Below are positions 1 to 5,510 of a stretch of 25,568 nucleotides of DNA, piece by piece. Positions within the stretch are counted from its first letter, which is position 1. Each line of letters starts with the position of its first letter. Under the pieces are notes generated by a model. The model was not told the DNA's origin. It made no database searches and saw only the letters and a list, made by a program, of their open reading frames with translations. Origin of the DNA: Bacteroidales bacterium (GTDB lineage: Bacteria; Bacteroidota; Bacteroidia; Bacteroidales; VadinHA17); the NCBI GenBank assembly GCA_016715075.1, contig JADKBK010000025.1, positions 1 to 25,568 on the forward strand, given 5' to 3'. A program made the position numbers and the translations under genes.

Positions 1-121
1 TACTCAAAGAACTAGGATGCCTTAAGAATAAGATAAAATCCTTTAAGACTAAACATTATTAAGGAATATTAATAATGAATTAAAATTAGTTAAAACCATC
101 ATTGTTTGAGTAACTAATCAG

Positions 122-220
122 AAAAAAACCGCAAAGTGCACAAAGGATTTATGCAAAGTTTGCAAAGAGTCTTCATAATCAAGTATTTTATGTCTTGTGC
201 CTAATTTGTGTGCTTTGCGG
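122..220 (-). terminator. Large imperfect inverted repeat with T-run, likely operon terminator or palindromic element
   Basis: The arms at 129-144 and 205-220 are 16 nt long. They pair as CCGCAAAG with CTTTGCGG and CACAAA with TTTGTG, separated by a 2-nt mismatch. Read on the minus strand, the right-hand base of the stem runs directly into seven T's (122-128), as in a rho-independent terminator. The loop of about 60 nt is too long for a classic terminator, and 151-162 carries further copies of the GCAAAG motif. It may therefore be a palindromic dispersed element that doubles as a terminator for the peptide operon. The part from 1 to 121 is AT-rich and shows nothing I can name. Confidence 0.4.
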
Positions 221-397
221 TGAGAAATGACTTCTGAGATTCCAATTTATTATTAAAGATAATAAGATCTCTGAGACCCTTAAGTAGTAATAGCTGTCTT
301 AAAGCATTACCAACGGCATATCCTAATTCATATGCCGGATTGATCCTCCTGAAATTTCAATCATCTCAGGCATTTCTAATTCTTTTAACTTATCCAT
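201..397 (-). pseudogene. Third double-glycine leader peptide, frameshifted just after the Gly-Gly
   Basis: A frame starting with ATG at 395-397 encodes a perfect leader (MDKLKELEMPEMIEISGG), then only SIRHMN and a stop at 323-325. Shifting the frame by one base just after the Gly-Gly codons opens a core reading NPAYELGYAVGNALRQLLLL and onward to a stop at 201-203. With one base restored, LGYAVG sits exactly six residues after Gly-Gly, as it does in the peptide at 421-585. The codons of that shared motif differ from the neighbour almost only at third positions, so both copies evolved as coding sequence. I infer a recent 1-nt deletion near 345-350, or a base-calling error. The restored C-terminus runs into the inverted repeat at 122-220, so the original end may also be lost. 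It starts 23 nt after the preceding peptide gene. Confidence 0.6.
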
Positions 398-420
398 AAG
401 ATCTTAAAATTAAAGAAATT

Positions 421-585
421 TTAAATATGTTCTCCTGTCAGGCCGCCAATCAAACCAGCAACAAAACTTACTGTTGTGCCGGCAACAGCACCTACAGCGT
501 AACCCAAATAATAACTCAGAGGTTTTCCTCCGTCAATAGCAATCATTTCATCAAATGTTAGCTCAGTTACTGCCAAACTTTCCAT
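421..585 (-). CDS. Double-glycine leader, glycine-rich bacteriocin-like peptide (54 aa)
   Basis: The product is a 54-residue peptide. Its 20-residue leader, MESLAVTELTFDEMIAIDGG, has the hydrophobic and acidic pattern recognised by C39 peptidases (L-T-x-x-E-M-x-x-I-x-G-G). Cleavage after Gly20 would release a 34-residue core that begins KPLSYYLGYAVGAVAG and contains two GxxxG-like stretches typical of membrane-active class II bacteriocins. The core has no cysteine. It lies 23 nt after the upstream peptide gene and 23 nt before the frameshifted one, so the three are probably cotranscribed with the transporter genes. A role as bacteriocin, microcin or signal peptide is inferred from the leader and the exporter; the core itself I do not recognise. 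Its small size makes it easy for gene callers to miss. Confidence 0.72.
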   Translation of the reverse strand: MESLAVTELTFDEMIAIDGGKPLSYYLGYAVGAVAGTTVSFVAGLIGGLTGEHI

Positions 586-608
586 AATAAGTATATTTTT
601 AAATGATA

Positions 609-776
609 CTAAGGTTGGGTAGTATGGTTATATCCATCTTTTATCCCATTCCAAAATGATAGTAGGCCTCCAATATTAGGCTCAAATAACCTGATTAAAA
701 GCATTGGGAGTACTCCCCCATTGATCTCCTTTAACTCGAAATCACTTAATTCAATAAAATCAAAATTTTTTTCCAT
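609..776 (-). CDS. Double-glycine leader peptide, bacteriocin-like or signalling (55 aa)
   Basis: From ATG at 774-776 the peptide has a 21-residue leader (MEKNFDFIELSDFELKEING plus G) with the classic L-S-x-x-E-L-x-x-I-x-G-G pattern, then a 34-residue core starting VLPMLLIRLFEPNIGG. The core is hydrophobic, has one internal Gly-Gly and no Cys. An upstream in-frame ATG at 842 would add 22 lysine-rich residues and begins 2 nt after the regulator's stop (TAATAATG). I prefer 776 because the resulting leader length matches the other two peptides (18-21 residues), but coupling from 842 cannot be excluded. It is presumably processed and exported by the C39 ABC protein of the same operon. The core differs from that of the next peptide, so they may form a two-component pair. 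This pairing is inference. Confidence 0.7.
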   Translation of the reverse strand: MEKNFDFIELSDFELKEINGGVLPMLLIRLFEPNIGGLLSFWNGIKDGYNHTTQP

Positions 777-844
777 AAGCTTCAGTTTAAGTAATACCTG
801 TTTCTTTATCCCATTTTTTTTTAATGCCTGAGGTTTTAGCATTA

Positions 845-1180
845 TTAAGTCAATACACTAAGTTCGGAGAGCAGCGTACGGAAAAAAAGGATTTTAGATA
901 ATTTATTTATACCTCCAACCGTCTCTTTGGCTTCAAAATATGACAGGGGTTTAAGGGTACAGGTTATTGCAATATCATATGGCTGACTATAGAAAAATGT
1001 CTTAGCGGATTTTGAATATACTATCGGAGCACCGCGCGACCTTAACTCATCAATCAACTCATAAAGAGTAGTCCGGCTTACTCCAAGTCTACTCGCAAGT
1101 TCTTCAGGACTGCCGGTACATTGTCTGGATACGAGTTTATGCATCATGCTTATCCGGTCGAGATATTCAAAAAGTTTCAT
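845..1180 (-). CDS. Small winged-helix (HTH) transcriptional regulator (111 aa)
   Basis: Residues about 22-55 form a helix-turn-helix of the HTH_11/DeoR-like winged type. The stretch SPEELASRLGVSRTTLYELI has the usual A-x-x-L-G-V-S turn and recognition helix, followed by a likely wing around KTFFYSQPYDIAI. There is no receiver, ligand-binding or kinase domain, and at 111 residues it is little more than a DNA-binding unit with a short C-terminal tail. It starts 13 nt after the exporter's stop, and its own stop is within 70 nt of the first peptide start, so it sits inside the operon between transport and peptide genes. A role in controlling peptide expression is inferred from position. The mode of sensing is unknown. 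Confidence 0.7.
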   Translation of the reverse strand: MKLFEYLDRISMMHKLVSRQCTGSPEELASRLGVSRTTLYELIDELRSRGAPIVYSKSAKTFFYSQPYDIAITCTLKPLSYFEAKETVGGINKLSKILFFRTLLSELSVLT

Positions 1181-1193
1181 GATATCGATTTTT

Positions 1194-3362
1194 CTAAATT
1201 GTAATTCCTTCAGTTAATAAAACATTCTGATGCATCCACATCTTTCGAAAATTACCATCACAGTTTACCAAATCAGAAAAAGTACCCTCCTGAACAACTT
1301 TGCCTTTGTCCAGAACTATAACTCTCTGGGCAAGACTTATTGTTGATAATCTATGTGCAATAACTATTACTGTTTTATTGGTCTTTTTTAAGATCTGCAG
1401 AGTATTTAAAACAAATGCTTCTGAAGCGGAGTCTAAAGAAGAGGTTGCCTCATCCAGAACCAGGATTTCCGGATTTCTGTAAAGAGCCCTGGCAATAGCA
1501 ATACGCTGTCTCTGTCCTCCTGAAATAGCCGATCCGCTTTCTCCCAGATAGGTATTAAATCCATGTGGTAATTGTTCGATAAATTTAGTCATACCGAGCA
1601 TCTCACATATTGCAAGGACTTTTTCTTTATCAGGATTAAATTCTCCCACTGCGATATTATCCATAACATTACCCATGAACAGATCAATCTTTTGAGGCAC
1701 AACAGATATTATCCTCCGCAGAGATCCATTGGAAATATGTTTCAGATCATAATTTCCAATCCTGATATTGCCTGACTGGAGTGGATATAGCTTCTGAAGG
1801 AGTGAAATAAGTGTTGTTTTTCCCGAACCGCTTTCTCCAACAATTGCAGTTATCTCTCCCTTCTTTATTAACAGCTCAAGAGCGTCAAACACTTCAACCC
1901 GGGTACCATACCTGAACCTTATGGCATCAAAATGAATATCTCCTGCCATTTCAGGTTTTAATTCAATCAGGTCAGTGTCATCTTCAATCTCCAGATCAAA
2001 AATTTCAAATAACCTGTCTGAAGCAATCCTGGCATCCTGCATCGTGCGGTTGAATCCTATAATAGTAGTTACAGGACCTGTGAAATATCCTACAACAGAA
2101 TAAAATGAGAGCAACTCACCAGGTGTTATCCTCAATTCAGTTGCGAATCCGGACCCAGACCATAACACAACCAAAGTAATCACTTGTGAAACAAAACTTG
2201 TGGAATTTGCTGAAAAAATACCGTTAATTCCTGATTTATAAAGGACCTCAAGTAGCGAAACGAAACTTATTTCTGTTTTTAGATTGGAGTACTCCTCTAA
2301 TCTGAATGTTTTGATTGTCCTGACAGAATTAAGTGATTCCACTAATTGCGATTCAAGGTCTGCTGCCCTCTCCATAACCTTGCGTTGAATCTTCCTGTTA
2401 AGTCTGTTTGAGATATAGTAGATAGCAGCATAAAATGGAACGACAAATAACATTATAAGAGCCAGCTTCCAGAAGAATGTGAACATCAAAATAAAAGAAA
2501 CTACCAGAATAAAGATATTTAGGATTAAATTAATTGAAACATCATTTACAAATGCTCTTATCTTGACAGCATCCCCAATCCTTGATATTATCTCTCCTGT
2601 CCGCATATTATCAAAAAACGTCTGTGGCAATTTTAATAAATGCTGATAGTATCCCAGAATAAGAGTTGCATCAATTTTCTGGCCCGTCTTCAGAACAAAA
2701 AATGACTGGAAAAAACTTAGAAAAAACCTAATTGTTATTATTATTAACATTGAGATTCCCAGCAGATTCAAAAGATGAAGATTCCACGCTGGAAGTATAT
2801 TATCGACTATCTTTCCAACATATATTGACATTGACAACACAAGGACAGAAAATACAAGTGCTCCAACCATTGATTGAACAAGTATCTCTTTGTTTGGACT
2901 AATTAACTTCCAAAACCGGACCTCAGTTGATACTTTTTCATTTTTTGCTGAAAATTTTTCACCTGGCGTAATCAGGACCAAAACTCCTGTCCATTGTTTT
3001 TTAAACTCATTATGTGATAACTTGTGGACTTCTCCATCTGCTGGATCCATTATCTCAATAAACTTCTCAGTAGTATTTAGTAAGACAACAAAATGATGCA
3101 ATACCTCCTTAAGGATAATATGTGCAATGGCAGGTTTTGGAATTTCACTTATGCATTCCCATTCTCCCCGCACTCCCCTAGCCAGGAATCCCATCTTTTC
3201 AGCAGCTTCAATAAGGCCAAGAATATTTGTTCCTTTCTTATCTGTTCCAGCCATCTGCCTTATCCTTGACACAGGCAAATCAAGTTTGTAATAGGCTGCA
3301 ACAGATGCAAGGCACGCAGCTCCACAATCAGTAACATCCCGTTGCTTCACTTTAACTGACAT
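1194..3362 (-). CDS. Peptidase-containing ABC exporter (C39 peptidase, membrane and ATPase domains), 722 aa
   Basis: This bifunctional exporter removes double-glycine leaders in the cytoplasm and pumps the core peptide across the inner membrane. The N-terminal C39 peptidase (about 1-140) shows Q7, catalytic C13 in DCGAACL, H90 in HHFVVL and D106 in MDPADG. A six-helix membrane domain occupies roughly 165-440. The ATPase follows: Walker A GESGSGKT at 509-516, Q-loop VVPQK, signature SGGQR at 614-618, Walker B ILVLDE with D637-E638, and switch H670 in IAHRLS. All key residues are present, so it should be active. I start it at 3362 because MSVKVKQRDVTDCG places the peptidase motif at the usual distance; an in-frame ATG at 3464 would add 34 unrelated residues deep inside the adaptor gene. 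It overlaps the adaptor by 11 nt, which suggests translational coupling. Confidence 0.93.
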   Translation of the reverse strand: MSVKVKQRDVTDCGAACLASVAAYYKLDLPVSRIRQMAGTDKKGTNILGLIEAAEKMGFLARGVRGEWECISEIPKPAIAHIILKEVLHHFVVLLNTTEKFIEIMDPADGEVHKLSHNEFKKQWTGVLVLITPGEKFSAKNEKVSTEVRFWKLISPNKEILVQSMVGALVFSVLVLSMSIYVGKIVDNILPAWNLHLLNLLGISMLIIITIRFFLSFFQSFFVLKTGQKIDATLILGYYQHLLKLPQTFFDNMRTGEIISRIGDAVKIRAFVNDVSINLILNIFILVVSFILMFTFFWKLALIMLFVVPFYAAIYYISNRLNRKIQRKVMERAADLESQLVESLNSVRTIKTFRLEEYSNLKTEISFVSLLEVLYKSGINGIFSANSTSFVSQVITLVVLWSGSGFATELRITPGELLSFYSVVGYFTGPVTTIIGFNRTMQDARIASDRLFEIFDLEIEDDTDLIELKPEMAGDIHFDAIRFRYGTRVEVFDALELLIKKGEITAIVGESGSGKTTLISLLQKLYPLQSGNIRIGNYDLKHISNGSLRRIISVVPQKIDLFMGNVMDNIAVGEFNPDKEKVLAICEMLGMTKFIEQLPHGFNTYLGESGSAISGGQRQRIAIARALYRNPEILVLDEATSSLDSASEAFVLNTLQILKKTNKTVIVIAHRLSTISLAQRVIVLDKGKVVQEGTFSDLVNCDGNFRKMWMHQNVLLTEGITI

Positions 3363-4539
3363 CCGGTACTTGTTTTTTGTTATAGGTGTATGGATTAAAC
3401 CACTTGTCAGCCTTATCAAATAATAAATTGTAAAGGCTTCTTCGTGTAATAACAAATCTTGCATTGAAACTCATTCCTTTTTTTATATAGGCCTTCGTCC
3501 CATTTTTCAGAGTCAGGTATTGTCTTTCAGGTTTACATTTTATTTTAAAATACGCTAATGATCTATCCTCAATTATCATATCATCAGATATATCAATAAT
3601 ACTACCCGGCAACAATCCCCATTCGTGGTAATTATATGCATCAACCTGAATTCTTAGTTTCTGTGCCTCATTAATAAGCCCTATCTCACCAGGCTTTACA
3701 AAACAGGTAGCAACTAACTCTCCATCAGGAGAAATCTCTGCAATTTTCTGACCAGGACTTACTAAACTCCCTAACAGGATATCTGAACTCTGAAGTATTT
3801 TCCCTCTGGTTGGAGCCAGAACGATTCTGTTAGATAATTCCTCAATGCACTGTTCAAGTTCAGCAGATAATTTAATGCACTCATTCGTCCTTGAAGTAAG
3901 ATCACTCTGCCATACAGATATCTGATTCAGTAATACTTGATTCAGATTGTCTCTTTCAGAACCAAGGATGAAAAGACTATTCTCAAAATCAGACTTCGGG
4001 ATGATCTCCTGACTATATAAAAGTTCATTCCGTTCATGTTCAGTTACTTTTTTTTGGAATTTTTGAAATTGGATGTTCTGTTGATTTAAAACATTTCGGT
4101 ATTCTGCTTTGTATTTTTTAGTAACAAGATCAAAGTCTGGCTTTTTTAGATCAAACGAATCCAATCCAGTCAGGATAATTAGATCCCTGATTGCTGCATT
4201 ATTCTCAGTTATCCTTTGGTTAATAGAGAATTGAAGTGCTTTTAATGATTCCGAATCGATTACAAGAAGAGTATCTCCTTTTTCTACCCACTTACCATTC
4301 CGGATACTGGTATAAATAATTTTGCCCTGAAATGGTATATATACAATCTGCTTTTCAATATCTGCCTGAAAATATCCTCGTGCCTGAATGGAAACATCTA
4401 CATAAATAAAAGGGAGTAAGGATATGCCTGAAAAAGCCATCCCGATAATTATCCAATAAATTATCCTGCTTCTGGAAGTAATTTTAATCAGGTAGTACTC
4501 CAGAGTATAACTAGCAATATTTGCAGGAATCAGATCCAT
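3352..4539 (-). CDS. HlyD-family periplasmic adaptor (membrane fusion protein), 395 aa
   Basis: This is the adaptor subunit of a type I-like export machine, linking the inner-membrane ABC protein to an outer-membrane channel. A short cytoplasmic N-terminus is followed by one membrane helix at about 26-47 (IIYWIIIGMAFSGISLLPF). Next comes a half-lipoyl motif (IPFQGKIIYTSIRNGKWVEK), a long charged coiled-coil hairpin, the second half-lipoyl segment (VLAPTRGKILQSSDILLGSL) and a beta-barrel region. The length is usual for the family. I chose ATG 4539, preceded by an A-rich stretch typical of Bacteroidota starts. An in-frame ATG at 4662 would add 41 residues with no family similarity that I can see. 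It is first in the operon with the C39 exporter. No TolC-like channel gene is in the window. Confidence 0.88.
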   Translation of the reverse strand: MDLIPANIASYTLEYYLIKITSRSRIIYWIIIGMAFSGISLLPFIYVDVSIQARGYFQADIEKQIVYIPFQGKIIYTSIRNGKWVEKGDTLLVIDSESLKALQFSINQRITENNAAIRDLIILTGLDSFDLKKPDFDLVTKKYKAEYRNVLNQQNIQFQKFQKKVTEHERNELLYSQEIIPKSDFENSLFILGSERDNLNQVLLNQISVWQSDLTSRTNECIKLSAELEQCIEELSNRIVLAPTRGKILQSSDILLGSLVSPGQKIAEISPDGELVATCFVKPGEIGLINEAQKLRIQVDAYNYHEWGLLPGSIIDISDDMIIEDRSLAYFKIKCKPERQYLTLKNGTKAYIKKGMSFNARFVITRRSLYNLLFDKADKWFNPYTYNKKQVPDVS

Positions 4540-4694
4540 TTTTTTAATGTCTGATGCTATAAGTCCTTCAAATATGATAATAAGTAATACCGGCATGCCC
4601 GGAAAATGAGGCAGACAACAATACAAAAAGATTTTGCAATCTTTCGATATCTCTAAATACAAACATTATTACACAATTTCGAAATGCAGCTAAC

Positions 4695-4702
4695 CAAATT
4701 TA
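4695..4702 (-). promoter_or_regulatory. Candidate Bacteroidota -7 box for the export operon
   Basis: On the minus strand this octamer reads TAAATTTG, matching the Bacteroidota -7 consensus TAnnTTTG. It lies about 155 nt upstream of the adaptor start at 4539. A possible -33 element (CTTG) is upstream but the spacing of about 15 nt is shorter than usual, so this is only a candidate. Confidence 0.25.
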
Positions 4703-4718
4703 TAAAATATTTTAATTC

Positions 4719-4768
4719 AAGGAGGTGAAAAAATGAGATTTTTAATTCAGAAAAGAAAAAATGTTTAA
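4719..4768 (+). other. Perfect Shine-Dalgarno followed by an 11-codon open frame
   Basis: AAGGAGGTGA at 4719-4728 is a full ten-base complement of the 16S rRNA 3' end. Four bases later ATG (4733-4735) opens a frame reading MRFLIQKRKNV with TAA at 4766-4768. Bacteroidota genes usually have weak or no Shine-Dalgarno, so such a perfect site is striking. It could be a leader peptide, a ribosome-binding decoy or chance. No gene follows on this strand. On the minus strand the same bases lie just upstream of the candidate promoter of the export operon. Confidence 0.2.
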
Positions 4769-4839
4769 GGGGTTAATGTGTTGAGGGGCTGAGGTTGAGT
4801 AACAAAAAGATGACGATTTTCACTTAGGAATAAGAAGAA

Positions 4840-4882
4840 CTGTCACAGAGGGACACAGAGGAGACACGGAGGATACAGAGAA
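4840..4882. repeat. Degenerate CACAGAGGNACACGGAGG-type short direct repeats
   Basis: The stretch contains three to four imperfect copies of an ACACAGAGG-like motif (cacagaggg, cacagagga, cacggagga, tacagag). I recall motifs of this kind as common dispersed non-coding repeats in environmental and Bacteroidota genomes. It lies in the gap between the adhesin and the export operon and shows no coding potential. Confidence 0.4.
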
Positions 4883-4900
4883 ATCCTACTATGGGAGAAT

Positions 4901-4931
4901 AAAAAAAAGGCTGCCCCTTTGAGACAGCCTT
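4901..4931 (-). terminator. Rho-independent terminator of the adhesin gene
   Basis: On the minus strand AAGGCTG (4925-4931) pairs with CAGCCTT (4907-4913) around an 11-nt loop, and the stem runs into a T-tract (4901-4908). It lies about 270 nt downstream of the adhesin stop at 5196 and has the form of a normal intrinsic terminator. Confidence 0.7.
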
Positions 4932-4968
4932 GTATACTGATTTTATGTAATTTGAGGTTTACAGTTTT

Positions 4969-4994
4969 AGAGCTGCCCGCAGAGAGACAGCTCT
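4969..4994. repeat. Second hairpin related to the adjacent terminator
   Basis: AGAGCTG (4969-4975) pairs with CAGCTCT (4988-4994). Stem and loop resemble the terminator at 4907-4931: both read GCTGCCC, a short spacer, then GAGACAGC. It lacks a T-tract on either strand, so it may be a decayed duplicate terminator. Confidence 0.4.
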
Positions 4995-5036
4995 ATAAAC
5001 TAAGATAAATTTTTTCTATTCGCTCAGAGTCATAAG

Positions 5037-5185
5037 AAACCCACCCCTAACCCCTCCCAGGAGGGGAACCAGGTCGTTCTGCCCTTACAGCTACTGACTT
5101 CAGATCTCTCATCTCTCGTATCTCATATCTCATATCTGATCTCTGATCTCTCCTCCTTCGCTGAAGCTTCGGAGGACACGTGATC
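5037..5185. repeat. Non-coding cluster of short repeats and hairpins
   Basis: Three elements lie side by side. At 5041-5070 a C-rich stretch ends in the self-complementary CCCCTCCCAGGAGGGG. At about 5105-5151 there is a tandem run of TCTCATA and TCTGATC-like 7-mers. At 5151-5176 a hairpin pairs TCCTCC with GGAGGA around TTCGCTGAAGCTTC. All three resemble degenerate intergenic repeats I recall from Bacteroidota genomes. The whole 4769-5195 gap has no convincing gene. Confidence 0.45.
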
Positions 5186-5195
5186 CCTGATCCCT

Positions 5196-5510
5196 CTAAT
5201 GCAACAGCGTCACATCTCCAATCTTTTTAAACGGTTCTCCGTTTTCATACTTGCCTTCAACATACCAGACATAAACTCCCTGCGGACAGAGCTGGCCTTT
5301 GTAATAACCATTCCACGGCTTGTTGATATCACGGCTTTCAAAGATCAGGACTCCAAGCCTGTTGAAAACCTGTAGCTTGTATTTCAGAACCTTCACCCTT
5401 ATCGGCGGGAAGAAGAACTGGTCTATCTCAGTTCCGCCTGTAGGCAGATGATCCATGTCAATCTCGCCATCCTTATTTGGTGTAAAGACCGTAGAGAAAC
5501 GGATATCTCC
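5196..5510 (-). other. T9SS type B C-terminal sorting domain (CHU_C / gliding motility-associated)
   Basis: The last 104 residues start at GDIRFSTVFTPNKDGEID. They contain the family landmarks FTPN-x-DG, a YKLQVFNRLG-x-x-(I/V)FES strand, W-N-G-x-Y-x-G and the (P/T)-x-G-(V/T)-Y-x-(W/Y) strand, and end in KIGDVTLLH and a TAG stop. The domain is known to direct cargo such as SprB through the type IX secretion system of Bacteroidota. Confidence 0.9.

Noticed and set aside
323..397. Programmed ribosomal frameshift in the third peptide
   Set aside because: I see no slippery heptamer or downstream pseudoknot-like pairing at the shift point. A simple deletion or base-call error explains it.
1300..3096. 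Plus-strand frames opposite the ABC exporter
   Set aside because: They lie entirely within a gene with complete catalytic motifs and have no features of their own.
3363..3464. N-terminal extension of the ABC exporter by 34 codons
   Set aside because: The C39 motif sits at the normal distance from ATG 3362, and the extension would overlap the adaptor gene by more than 110 nt.
4540..4662. N-terminal extension of the adaptor by 41 codons, including a hydrophobic MPVLLIIIFEG stretch as a separate small peptide
   Set aside because: There is no family similarity or leader motif, and the start at 4539 gives the normal adaptor topology with one N-terminal membrane helix.
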